From: DASQFI01 sp963780895
Lineage (GTDB): Bacteria > Acidobacteriota > Vicinamibacteria > Vicinamibacterales > SCN-69-37
Direction: 5' to 3'
NCBI GenBank assembly: GCA_963780895.1
Contig: CAWAEG010000005.1
Span: forward strand, 310,001 to 374,000
Length of the DNA: 64,000 bases
Below are positions 7,833 through 18,034 of the stretch, one piece after another. A model generated the notes under the pieces. The model saw only the letters and a list, made by a program, of their open reading frames with translations. It was not told the origin of the DNA and did no database searches. Position 1 is the first letter of the stretch; every line of letters begins with the position of its first letter. The position numbers and the translations under genes are program-made.

Positions 7833-8608
7833 GGCAGGCATCCTTCCGCGGCGGTTGACAGCATCGGCGAAACGATCGGACCGATCCGTTCGACCCGCAC
7901 GTGCGTCTGAGTCCAGGACGCCGTGACTTCCACGATCTCGATCCGCACCGTCCCCGGCCGCTCCCGTTCGAGAAACGCCGAAAGCTCGGGCAGATAGATC
8001 GACGCGACGCAGCCAGTCCGGTTCGGCGCCCAGACACGCACTTCGCGGGTCTGCGCCGGATCAACGGCCGATCCGAACGTCCACGCTACCTCCAGATGGT
8101 GACGCCGTTCCCGGAACTTCGGCCAGGTGCGGTCGGGCCAGAACGCCGGAAGGCTGACGACCGCCCATCCAAGTGCTATGGCGAGACCGGATAACCCTGC
8201 GGAAGCGGCGGGAGACGGCGAATTGGGTGGTCCCAGGAACAGCAGCCAGTGCACGGCGCCGCTCGTGGCGCCGATGAGCACCGCCAGGGCCTCGAAGATC
8301 ACGAACGCGAGTGTGGGCCTGAAACTGAGATCCCAGAAGCCAACGAACAATCCCCACACAAGCAGCGGGACTGCGCCGGCGATCGCGCCAAGAAACGTGA
8401 CGCGGCCGAACGTCGTCCAGCCGCGCGACAGCGCAAATCCGAGCGCCGGCACGCCCACCAACGCAGCCGAGGGCAGGGCGACGATAGCGGCCATGATCGC
8501 GCCGAACCAGAGCAGCGGCATCGTGACGAAGAAGGCGACGACAGGTGTCACGAAGACGAGCGGAAGGATTCTCGCCAGGCCGGAACGCGCCGCCGGGGAA
8601 GCGGTCAC
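7808..8608 (-). CDS. Predicted membrane protein with soluble C-terminal part, unknown function
   Basis: A 266-residue protein from a GTG at 8606-8608, chosen because TATCAT (8615-8620) lies exactly six bases upstream, as at other likely leaderless genes here. About four membrane helices occupy the first 160 residues (ILPLVFVTPVVAFFVTMPLLW, AIVALPSAALVGVPALGFAL, VTFLGAIAGAVPLLVWGLFVG, LAFVIFEALAVLIGATSG). A soluble domain follows with RTWPKFRERRHHLEVAWTFG and SIYLPELSAFL. It is the first gene of a two-gene operon with 7239-7832. No family assignment. Confidence 0.6.
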   Translation of the reverse strand: MTASPAARSGLARILPLVFVTPVVAFFVTMPLLWFGAIMAAIVALPSAALVGVPALGFALSRGWTTFGRVTFLGAIAGAVPLLVWGLFVGFWDLSFRPTLAFVIFEALAVLIGATSGAVHWLLFLGPPNSPSPAASAGLSGLAIALGWAVVSLPAFWPDRTWPKFRERRHHLEVAWTFGSAVDPAQTREVRVWAPNRTGCVASIYLPELSAFLERERPGTVRIEIVEVTASWTQTHVRVERIGPIVSPMLSTAAEGCLPWHARAWR

Positions 8609-8614
8609 AGCGCG

Positions 8615-8620
8615 ATGATA
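8615..8620 (-). promoter_or_regulatory. -10 box (TATCAT) six bases before a GTG start
   Basis: TATCAT on the minus strand, then CGCGCT, then the GTG at 8608. The spacing matches other candidate leaderless promoters in the window. Confidence 0.45.
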
Positions 8621-8626
8621 CTTCCG

Positions 8627-8737
8627 CAACTTGGAACTCTGAACTTAGAACTCCGAACTGGGAGCCTGGACTGTTGCCATGTGCACCCAGGTCGAACTTT
8701 GAAGTTCGACGTTCTAAGTTCAGGCGCTCGGCGGTGC
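8627..8737. repeat. Word-array repeat (GAACTTAGAACTCC type), inverted halves
   Basis: The left part carries GGAACTCTGAACTTAGAACTCC and the right part inverted words (CGAACTTTGAAGTTCGACG, TAAGTTC). The arms flank a region with an SphI-like GTGCAC palindrome. It fills most of the gap between two divergent genes. Confidence 0.65.
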
Positions 8738-8823
8738 GATCCGGTCGGGCGCACTGCCTCGCCACCGAGCTTAGACGCTGCACCTCGCCTCCAAGCGGTC
8801 GATACTAGGTGAGGAGGGAAACA

Positions 8824-9474
8824 TTGAGAGCGGTTACCTGTCTGCTGGCCATGGCCATCCCGGCGACGTCGGGCGGGATTGAAGTGCCACAGACAGTCGA
8901 GTGCTCCTCCGAACTGCGCAGGGCCGCGGGAGTCGAGTTCGATCTGGCGCCACCGGGAAAGTACGTGGACGTCTGTCGCGAGGATACGGAACTCTGCAAG
9001 ACGCTGACCGCCGGCTATCCGCCGAGTGTGACTACACTGGCGTACTTCGTGAGGCCACACGAATGGGCCGAGCTGCGGAAGACCCGGACCGGCTTCAGTG
9101 AGTACCTGATTGCGCAGCTCGCCGGGTCGATGCGGCCCGACGAACTTCCGGGGTTCAAAGAGTACGCTCGTTCACAGAATGGAGTTATTCCGGACAACAC
9201 TCGGCTACCAGAGATTCTTGCCGATCGCGGACGCGTCTCACTCGGAATTGTCGAAGAGTCCCCGGATTCAATCTCGGTGGCGGTTGTGCTCAGAGTTCAA
9301 ATCAGCGGGACTCCGACGAATCTGGCAAGCATCAACTCGGTGATGGTGGTCAAGGAACGGGTCCTTTCGCTGTACTCCTTTCAGAGCGTGACAAGTCTCG
9401 ATCAGGTGAAACCGCTCGCGGCAGTTGCCAGTCGCTGGTTGGCGTGCTTGCGACAGCGAAATAAGCCGAAGTAG
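8824..9474 (+). CDS. Secreted hypothetical protein
   Basis: A protein of about 216 residues. A TTG start at 8824 is preferred because a strong Shine-Dalgarno (GAGGAGGG, 8811-8818) sits six bases before it; the GTG at 8809 overlaps that site. The N-terminus MRAVTCLLAMAIPATSGG is a signal peptide. Four Cys occur in the first 70 residues (VECSSEL, DVCRED, ELCKTL) and one near the end (WLACLRQ). No known motif is seen. The mixed alpha/beta composition suggests a periplasmic domain. No family recognised. Confidence 0.6.
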   Translation: MRAVTCLLAMAIPATSGGIEVPQTVECSSELRRAAGVEFDLAPPGKYVDVCREDTELCKTLTAGYPPSVTTLAYFVRPHEWAELRKTRTGFSEYLIAQLAGSMRPDELPGFKEYARSQNGVIPDNTRLPEILADRGRVSLGIVEESPDSISVAVVLRVQISGTPTNLASINSVMVVKERVLSLYSFQSVTSLDQVKPLAAVASRWLACLRQRNKPK

Positions 9475-9570
9475 ATTCCAATCAGGTACGAAACAGAATC
9501 GGTGCGCGCGCCAGACGTATGCCCCCGTTGGCAGGTTGGGAAGCGCCCGTGCGGCCGATGAACGACAAAA

Positions 9571-9602
9571 ACGGGCCGGATGACTCGTCTCACCCGGCCC
9601 GT
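9571..9602 (-). terminator. Rho-independent terminator, probably for the radical SAM gene
   Basis: ACGGGCCGG and CCGGCCCGT form nine-base arms around a 14-base loop. Read on the minus strand the stem is followed by TTTTTG, as expected for an intrinsic terminator of the gene ending at 9789. The word array 9605-9787 lies between stop codon and terminator. Confidence 0.6.
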
Positions 9603-9604
9603 CT

Positions 9605-9787
9605 TGGAGTGTCTATCGAACTTCGAACTTCAAACGTCGAACTGAGAACCTCGGAACCCTGGCACCTCGGAATCCCGTCGAACTCCGGAACCGCGGAACC
9701 CCGGCCGCCTTCGCAAGGCTTCGGCGAGCCTCGCCGTAGCTCGAAGAGCGGAGGCGGGAACCCCGAACCGGAACCCCGGAACCCAGC
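9605..9787. repeat. Word-array repeat (GGAACCTCGGAACCC type) with a REP-like palindrome
   Basis: Runs of words such as GAACTTCGAACTTC, GGAACCTCGGAATCC and GGAACCCC fill the non-coding DNA between 9475 and 9788 together with the terminator. A REP-like GCCTTCGCAAGGCTTCGGCG segment lies within. About 40 bases here (9651-9692), read inverted, closely match 25612-25660, showing that this is a dispersed family and not only local slippage. Confidence 0.75.
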
Positions 9788-9788
9788 T

Positions 9789-11867
<2,079 letters not shown>

Positions 11868-12060
11868 AACCCTCCAAGAGCAGCCGGGTCCACACCCAGC
11901 CGTCCATCTGTCCGGATCGGGGACCAATCCGGCTCATGCGCAGCTTATCGTCCGGAAAACACGCGGGTAACAGAATTGTCCCTAGCGGGCCGATTCGGCC
12001 CTTCAGTTGGCCGAACGGACGGGTGAACGGGCAGCCAAAAACAGGCCAACCCACGCACGA

Positions 12061-12759
12061 TCAAGCGGTTACGGGCAAGCGGGCACGCGAACGACGACGT
12101 TTCCGAATCGCAAAGAACAGCCGGATGAACAGCAGCACGGCCAGCCAGAGCGCCCAGTTGAGCGGGACGCTGATGTCCGACTTCTGTATCCAGATGAAAT
12201 GCACGATCGCCGCGGCGGCGGCGACGTACACGAGCCGGTGGAGGCGCTGCCAGTTCTTGCGGAGCCGCCGCTGCCAGCCGGTGGTTGAGGTGATTGCGAG
12301 CAGCAGGAGGATGGCGAACGCCGTCTGGCCCGCGAAGATGAACCGCCGCTTGAGGATGTCTTCCCAGATCGCGTTGAACTGACACGTTTCCGCCGAATAG
12401 CAGAGCTGATCGAAGACCAGATACGTCGACAGGTGCAGCAGCGCGTAGCCGAACGACCAGACGCCGAGCATCCGGCGGATGGACTGGAGGCGGTTGAGCC
12501 CCAACAGCCGGCGGAGCGGTGTGATCGACAGCGTCGCGAGCAGAATGAAGAGCGCGGTCTCGCCGGTTGTGTGCAGCAGCTCCTTGGTCGGATCGACGCC
12601 GAGCGCGTCCGGGCTGCGGCCGGTCAGCACCAGCCACAACTTGACGGCGAGCACCACCCCGGGCACGAGGCAGGCGATGAACACCGCCGGTTTGAAGAAC
12701 CGCCAGGTGACGATCGCGGTTAGCAGTCGCGTGAGGTGCTGCCAGAGCCGCGCGACCAT
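12061..12759 (-). CDS. msrQ: MsrPQ system heme-binding membrane subunit
   Basis: A 232-residue heme-binding ferric-reductase-like membrane protein that passes electrons from the quinone pool to MsrP. About six helices are visible, with the haem-ligand His in HTTGETALFILLATLSITPLRR, LLHLSTYLVFD and HRLVYVAAAAAIVHFIW, and the marker LGLNRLQSIRRMLG. The start ATG overlaps the msrP stop by one base (TGATG), so translation is coupled. The Arg-rich C-terminus is usual. Length is normal for the family. Confidence 0.93.
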   Translation of the reverse strand: MVARLWQHLTRLLTAIVTWRFFKPAVFIACLVPGVVLAVKLWLVLTGRSPDALGVDPTKELLHTTGETALFILLATLSITPLRRLLGLNRLQSIRRMLGVWSFGYALLHLSTYLVFDQLCYSAETCQFNAIWEDILKRRFIFAGQTAFAILLLLAITSTTGWQRRLRKNWQRLHRLVYVAAAAAIVHFIWIQKSDISVPLNWALWLAVLLFIRLFFAIRKRRRSRARLPVTA

Positions 12760-13730
12760 CAGTAGAACTTCGTCAGATCCATTCCGGAGTAGAGAGAAGC
12801 GACCTGATCGGCGTACCCGTTGAACATCAGGGTCTGGCGGTTGGCGAACAGTGTCGGCAGCCGCTTTTCGCGCTTCTGACTCCAGCGCGGATGATCGACG
12901 TTGGGATTGACGTTCGCGTAGAAGCCGTATTCATGCGGCGTCTGCACGGCCCAGGTGTTATTGGGCTGGTTGGCCATCAGCCGGATGCGCACGATCGACT
13001 TGCCGCCCTTGAAGCCGTACTTCCACGGGCTGTGCACGCGCAGCGGCGCGCCGTTCTGGTTCGGCAGCACCTTGCCGTAGAGCCCGACGACCACGAGCGT
13101 CAGCGGATGCATGGCTTCGTCCATCCGCAGCCCTTCGACGTACGGCCACTCGAGGTTCGCGGAGCGAAGGCCGGGCATCTCGCTCGGCCGGACGAGCGTC
13201 GTGAACTCGACGAACTTGGCCGACGGCTGCGGCTGAACCTTGTTCAGCACCGAGGAGAGCGGCACGCCGATCCACGGAATGACCATCGACCACGCCTCGA
13301 CGCAGCGAAGCCTGTAGACGCGCTCTTCGAGTTGTTTGAAGTCGACGAGATCCTCGACGCCGTAGTCGCCCGGCTTGTTGACCAGGCCTTCGACCTTCAC
13401 GGTCCAGGGCTTGACGGTGAGCCGCCCGGCGTTCCGCATCGGATCGTCCTTGCGCGAGCCGAACTCGTAATAGTTGTTGTAGCTCGTCGCCTGCTCGAAG
13501 GTGTTGAGGGGATCGACGTTCGGATCGACGGTGAACGCCGACTTCTTCGCAGGCAGATCCTGTTGCGCCGCGTCGAGCCGGCCGGCGCCTCCGCCGATCA
13601 GACTCCCCGCCACGACGCCGACCGCGCCCGCGGCGGTCGTCTGCATGAACTCCCGCCGCGACCGGTAGACGTGCTCCGGTGTGATGTCCGAGGACGGCAC
13701 GTCTGCCAGCGTCTTGATTTTGAGAATCAT
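12759..13730 (-). CDS. msrP: Periplasmic protein-methionine sulfoxide reductase, molybdopterin subunit
   Basis: A 323-residue molybdoenzyme that repairs oxidised methionines in envelope proteins. It has a Tat signal (RSRREFMQTTAAGAVGVVAG), so it is exported folded, and sulfite-oxidase-fold motifs. The molybdenum-ligand Cys is in YRLRCVEAWSMVIPW, and HSPWKYGFKGGKSIVRI is the conserved cofactor/substrate region. GGAG lies six bases before the ATG. It is co-transcribed with msrQ. The cofactor would depend on moaA and other Mo genes. Confidence 0.95.
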   Translation of the reverse strand: MILKIKTLADVPSSDITPEHVYRSRREFMQTTAAGAVGVVAGSLIGGGAGRLDAAQQDLPAKKSAFTVDPNVDPLNTFEQATSYNNYYEFGSRKDDPMRNAGRLTVKPWTVKVEGLVNKPGDYGVEDLVDFKQLEERVYRLRCVEAWSMVIPWIGVPLSSVLNKVQPQPSAKFVEFTTLVRPSEMPGLRSANLEWPYVEGLRMDEAMHPLTLVVVGLYGKVLPNQNGAPLRVHSPWKYGFKGGKSIVRIRLMANQPNNTWAVQTPHEYGFYANVNPNVDHPRWSQKREKRLPTLFANRQTLMFNGYADQVASLYSGMDLTKFY

Positions 13731-13797
13731 CGAGGTCTCCGGTTCAAGCAGGCCGGCTCATTGATCCAGATGCTCCGGAGCCGGGCCTGGTTACGCC

Positions 13798-13803
13798 TAG
13801 AAT
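13798..13803 (+). promoter_or_regulatory. -10 box (TAGAAT) six bases before the start codon
   Basis: TAGAAT, then GCCATA, then the ATG at 13810. The spacing favours a leaderless start at 13810 over the internal ATG at 13873. Confidence 0.5.
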
Positions 13804-13809
13804 GCCATA

Positions 13810-15231
13810 ATGGAGGGTGGCGCCCCTGCCTATCCTGGCTGCGGTCCGCGGCCGACATTCGAACTGGACGTCATGAGCTCGAACCCAACCACGCTTTCGG
13901 GTACCGCCGAGGCCCTGCAGCAAAAACTGAAAGCGCGGACCGCGCACGTCGGCATCGTCGGGCTCGGCTACGTCGGCCTGCCGCTGGCCGTCGAAATGGC
14001 CCGGGCCGGCTTCAAGACGACCGGGATCGATCTCGACCACCGGAAAATCGACGCGATCGGGCGCGGCGAGTCCTACATCCCCGACGTGGCGACCCGCGAC
14101 GTCGCGGAGCTTCGGAAAGCCGAGCGCCTGTTCGCCACCACCGATCCGGCGGTCGTCTCCAGCCTCGACACGGTCAACATCTGCGTGCCGACGCCGCTCC
14201 GAAAAACGAAGGATCCGGACCTCTCGTACGTCGTCTCGGCGGTCGAGATGATTGCCGACCACCTCCATCCCGGTCAGCTCGTCATTCTCGAATCGACCAC
14301 CTACCCGGGTACTACGGACGAAGTCGTCCGGCCGATTCTCGAGCGCGGCGGACTGGTGGCGGGGCGCGATTTCTTTCTGGCGTTTTCGCCGGAGCGCGTG
14401 GACCCTGGCAACGACAAGTGGACGACCCGCAACGTGCCGAAAGTCGTGGGCGGGCTCACGCCCACCTGTTCAATGCTGGCCCGCGAGCTCTATGCCGGAT
14501 CGATCGAGCGTGTGGTCGACGTCAGCTCGCCGAAAGTTGCCGAAATGGTGAAGCTGCTCGAAAACACGTTCCGGGCGGTGAACATCGGCCTCGTCAACGA
14601 ACTGGCGCTCATGTGCGACCGGCTCGGTATCAGCGTGTGGGAGGTCGTCGACGCCGCGGCGACCAAGCCGTTCGGCTTCATGCCGTTCTATCCAGGTCCG
14701 GGCCTCGGCGGCCATTGCATTCCGATCGATCCGTTCTATCTCTCCTGGAAGGTCAAGGAAGTCGGGTTCGAAGCGCGATTCATCGAGCTTGCGGGCCACG
14801 TGAACGGCGCCATGCCGCACCACGTCGTCGACAAGGTCACCGACGCGTTGAACAGCCAGTCGAAATCGATCCGCGGGGCGTCGATCCTCGTGCTGGGCAT
14901 CGCCTACAAACGCGATATCGACGACGTGCGCGAGTCGCCGGCGCTCGACGTGATGGCCGTGCTGCACCAGAAGGGCGGCCGGGTCACGTATCACGACCCG
15001 TACGTCAAGTCGCTCCTCGCGCGGGATTGGCCGGGCGGGATGGATCTCACCTCGACGCCACTGACCCCCGCGATCCTGGCGTCGGCCGACTGCGTCGTGA
15101 TCATCTCGGACCATCGCGCGTTCGACTACGAGGCGATCGCGCGGCAGGCGCGGCTCGTGGTCGACTCCCGCAACGCGATCAAGACGGCCCACCCGCACGT
15201 GTTCAAGCTGGGCGCGCCGACGCCGAGATGA
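13810..15231 (+). CDS. Nucleotide-sugar dehydrogenase (WbpA/WecC-like UDP-HexNAc 6-dehydrogenase)
   Basis: A 473-residue NAD-dependent enzyme that oxidises the 6-OH of a UDP-N-acetylhexosamine to the uronate for surface polysaccharide. The Rossmann motif is HVGIVGLGYVGLPLA. Catalytic and hinge segments are NTFRAVNIGLVNELAL and GPGLGGHCIPIDPFY, with the active-site Cys. LGIAYKRDIDDVRESPA is the C-terminal UDP-binding marker. The ESTTYPGTTDE segment favours the UDP-GlcNAc/ManNAc branch over Ugd. Start: 13810 is supported by a -10 box six bases upstream; the ATG at 13873 gives 452 residues, closer to family norm. wecB, which makes UDP-ManNAc, is 47 kb away. The stop lies inside a 30-bp palindrome. 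Confidence 0.92.
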   Translation: MEGGAPAYPGCGPRPTFELDVMSSNPTTLSGTAEALQQKLKARTAHVGIVGLGYVGLPLAVEMARAGFKTTGIDLDHRKIDAIGRGESYIPDVATRDVAELRKAERLFATTDPAVVSSLDTVNICVPTPLRKTKDPDLSYVVSAVEMIADHLHPGQLVILESTTYPGTTDEVVRPILERGGLVAGRDFFLAFSPERVDPGNDKWTTRNVPKVVGGLTPTCSMLARELYAGSIERVVDVSSPKVAEMVKLLENTFRAVNIGLVNELALMCDRLGISVWEVVDAAATKPFGFMPFYPGPGLGGHCIPIDPFYLSWKVKEVGFEARFIELAGHVNGAMPHHVVDKVTDALNSQSKSIRGASILVLGIAYKRDIDDVRESPALDVMAVLHQKGGRVTYHDPYVKSLLARDWPGGMDLTSTPLTPAILASADCVVIISDHRAFDYEAIARQARLVVDSRNAIKTAHPHVFKLGAPTPR

Positions 15232-15285
15232 CCTCCGAGGTCATTTTACGAAAACCGTAAAATGACCTCGGAGGTCATCTCGGCG
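15221..15285. repeat. Perfect 30-bp inverted repeat overlapping the gene end
   Basis: Arms 15221-15250 and 15256-15285 are exact inverse copies around AAAAC. The core is TGACCTCCGAGGTCATTTTA, itself partly palindromic. The left arm covers the last three codons and the TGA stop of the dehydrogenase gene. It could act as a terminator, but the length and the related copy at 38935-38977 point to a dispersed palindromic element. Confidence 0.85.
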
Positions 15286-15370
15286 AACCGCTGAGCGATT
15301 CGCTCCGTCTAACCTTCCATCGACAGACGATGGGAGAACCTCCCCCGTCTTCTTCGAGGCGGAGCGTCGT

Positions 15371-18034
15371 ATGTCCCTGTTTCGTCGTGTCCTGTACTGG
15401 CTCAGATTCCGGCGATTCGAGGCGGACCTTCAGGACGAGCTGCAGTTTCACCGCGACATGACCCGCGAACGGCTCGTGATGCGCGGCGCGTCAGCGGCCG
15501 ATGCCGATCGGGCGAGCCGTCGCGCGCTCGGCAACACCGTCCTCGCAGTCGAGGACGCGCGGTCGGTCTGGGTGTCGAGGATGGCGGATGATCTCGGTCG
15601 CGACGCGCGTCACGCCTTCCGGTTGATTCGCCGCCAGCCCGGGTTCAGCGCGTTGACGATCGCGACGCTCGCCATCGGCATCGGCGCCGTGACGACGGTC
15701 GTGAGCATTCTGCAAGCTGAGGTCTGGCGCCCGCTTCCCTTCCCCGCCGCCGCTGAGCTGGTGACGGTGGCGGCTGCCACCACCGATCAGCCGGATAGCA
15801 CCGCCAGCCTCCGCGCGATCGAATACGCCGCGATTCGGTCGCAGACGCGCCAGCTCGCGGGTCTCGCGGGATTCCGCTGGAACGAAAGCCGGGTCGTCAC
15901 TGGCGAGCTCGGCGCCGAGCGGGTGTCCGTGGTGCCGGTCTCGACCAGTTTCTTTGACGTGCTGCGCGTGACGCCGGCGCTTGGCCGCGGGTTCAGGCCG
16001 GACGAGGAACGGCCGGGAGCCGGCGATGTCGCCGTGGTGAGCTTCGAGTTCTGGCAGCGCTACTTCCAGGGACGGTCCGACGTGCTCCAGCGGAGCGTGG
16101 CGATCGACAACCGGCCCTTCGCGATCGTCGGTGTCGCGCCAGCCGGCCTTCGCCTGGAGTTCACGAGCGATCCACATATCTTCGTGCCGGTCACCGACTT
16201 CTCCGCGGACGCCGCGGCGATCAACGCGATCGCGCGGCGCGGTCCGGGTGCAGGCGATCGGGAGATCGAAGCCGAGCTCGGCCCCATCTTCGACGCGACG
16301 CTCGACCAGGCCGCGCGGGCACGGGGCCGTCACGTGCGCGTGCGCGACCTCGACGAAAGCACGCGGGCCGCGACGTGGCGCACGTATGTCGTCTTCATGG
16401 CGGCGGCCGCGGTGCTGCTCTTCGCGGCGTGCGCGAACGTCGCCAACCTGCTGCTCGGGCGGGGCGTCGCGCGCCGGCCCGAGTTCGTGCTCCGGGCGGC
16501 GCTCGGCAGCAGCCGGAGCCGGCTCCTGCGGCAGCTGCTCGTCGAAAGCCTCATCGTCGCGAGCGCAGCGGCCGCGGCGGGCCTCGCGCTCGGGGCGTTC
16601 GGCATTCGCGCGTTCGTCGCGCTCGCGCCTGCCTCGTACGTCACGCCGGGCCGACCAATCGCGATCGACGTCGAGGTCGCGCTCTTCGCCATCGCGCTTG
16701 CAGCGCTCACGGCCGCCGTCTGCGGCGCGCTCCCAGCACGCCAGGCGCCGCACCGCGATTTGCGGGACGCGCTCGCGAGCGCGGGACGGCGTCTCGGCAG
16801 CGAGCCCGGTCAACGTCGGCTGCGAAGCGGACTGCTTGCCATCCAGGTCACGCTCGCGTTTCTGCTGCTCTCGAGCGCCGGCATTCTCACGAATAGCTTC
16901 TTCCGGCTGAATCAGGTGCCGCTCGGGTTCACGCCGGACAACGTCTGGACGTTCCGCGCGCTCTTCAGGGGCGATCGCTACCGCGGCGGCCAGGAACTGC
17001 TGAACGTGCACGGCGAGCTGGCGCGCCGTATCGCGGCCATCCCCGGCGTGACGACCGTTGCGTTGGCCAACGGAACACCGCTCGCGGGCGGCGCCTGGCG
17101 GGCGTTCGTACCGGCTGGCCAACCGGCGCCGGCCACCACCGAGCCGCCTCATGGATCGATCCATGTCGTCTCGCCCGAATATGCTGGTCTGCTTGGCATC
17201 CGCCGCCTCGCCGGGCGCGATCTCCAGGCGTCTGACGTCTCCACGGGCCCGCGCGTCGCCGTGATCAATCTCAACCTGGCACGCCGCTACTTCGAAGGGC
17301 GCGATCCCATCGGTCAGCGGTTGACGTTTCTCGAGGGCGGTACCGTCGCAGCGGTGCCGGATGGAGACGTCGAGATCGTCGGCGTCGTGGAGAACACGCG
17401 TGAGGTCGGGATCGACGAGGTGGCCTTCGATTGCATCTACCTGCCGCTGGCGCAGAACCCCGTGCCCGCTGTGACGGTGCTCGCCGCCGTCGTTCCGGGA
17501 ACAAGCGGGTGGCTGGATGCATTCCGGCAGGCCGTGCGCGCGGTCGATCCGGACGTGCCGGTCTACGGCGCGACGACGATGCAGCAGCGCGTGACGGACG
17601 CGTATCGATCCGATCGCTTCAATTTCCTGCTCGTGTCCTGCGTCGCGTGGCTCGCGGTGTTGCTAGCGGCGATCGGCGTGTATGGCGCGACGGCCTACGA
17701 CACGACCCGGCGAATCGCCGAGTTCGGTTTGCGGATCGCGCTCGGCGCGACGCCGCGGTCGATCCTTCGGCTCGCGGTTTCGCGATCGGTCGCGCTGACG
17801 GTGATCGGCGTCGGCGCCGGGCTCGCGATTGCACTCGTCGCCGCGCGGCTGATCGGCGATGCCGTCTACCTCGTGCGCGGCAAACATGTCGGCGTCATCT
17901 ATCAGGTCAGCCTGAGCGATCCTCCGACGCTCGCGGCCGTCTGCGGGCTCTTCGTGGGACTGGCGGCATTTGCCGCGTGGATGCCGGCGAGAAGAGCGAC
18001 GAGAATCGATCCTCTGGCCGCTCTCAGAGAATAA
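15371..18034 (+). CDS. ADOP-type duplicated ABC transporter permease (MacB/FtsX family)
   Basis: An 887-residue orphan permease of the acidobacterial duplicated type. A soluble N-terminal stretch (FEADLQDELQFHRDMTRERL ... RRALGN) is typical of ADOP. It is followed by a MacB-like unit: a helix at about 90-115, a periplasmic domain to about 330, then three helices (YVVFMAAAAVLLFAACANVANLLLG onward). A second similar unit starts near residue 490, with a periplasmic domain and C-terminal helices (LLVSCVAWLAVLLAAIGVYG, RSVALTVIGVGAGLAIALVAA, LAAVCGLFVGLAAFAAWMPA). It ends RATRIDPLAALRE, the classical FtsX tail. No ATPase or PadR regulator gene is adjacent. The substrate is unknown. Its last 11 bases overlap the convergent gene. 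Confidence 0.93.
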   Translation: MSLFRRVLYWLRFRRFEADLQDELQFHRDMTRERLVMRGASAADADRASRRALGNTVLAVEDARSVWVSRMADDLGRDARHAFRLIRRQPGFSALTIATLAIGIGAVTTVVSILQAEVWRPLPFPAAAELVTVAAATTDQPDSTASLRAIEYAAIRSQTRQLAGLAGFRWNESRVVTGELGAERVSVVPVSTSFFDVLRVTPALGRGFRPDEERPGAGDVAVVSFEFWQRYFQGRSDVLQRSVAIDNRPFAIVGVAPAGLRLEFTSDPHIFVPVTDFSADAAAINAIARRGPGAGDREIEAELGPIFDATLDQAARARGRHVRVRDLDESTRAATWRTYVVFMAAAAVLLFAACANVANLLLGRGVARRPEFVLRAALGSSRSRLLRQLLVESLIVASAAAAAGLALGAFGIRAFVALAPASYVTPGRPIAIDVEVALFAIALAALTAAVCGALPARQAPHRDLRDALASAGRRLGSEPGQRRLRSGLLAIQVTLAFLLLSSAGILTNSFFRLNQVPLGFTPDNVWTFRALFRGDRYRGGQELLNVHGELARRIAAIPGVTTVALANGTPLAGGAWRAFVPAGQPAPATTEPPHGSIHVVSPEYAGLLGIRRLAGRDLQASDVSTGPRVAVINLNLARRYFEGRDPIGQRLTFLEGGTVAAVPDGDVEIVGVVENTREVGIDEVAFDCIYLPLAQNPVPAVTVLAAVVPGTSGWLDAFRQAVRAVDPDVPVYGATTMQQRVTDAYRSDRFNFLLVSCVAWLAVLLAAIGVYGATAYDTTRRIAEFGLRIALGATPRSILRLAVSRSVALTVIGVGAGLAIALVAARLIGDAVYLVRGKHVGVIYQVSLSDPPTLAAVCGLFVGLAAFAAWMPARRATRIDPLAALRE

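Noticed and set aside
12891..15260. A 789-codon plus-strand frame over msrP and the dehydrogenase gene
   Set aside because: First half is antisense to msrP and the second half is out of frame with the dehydrogenase.
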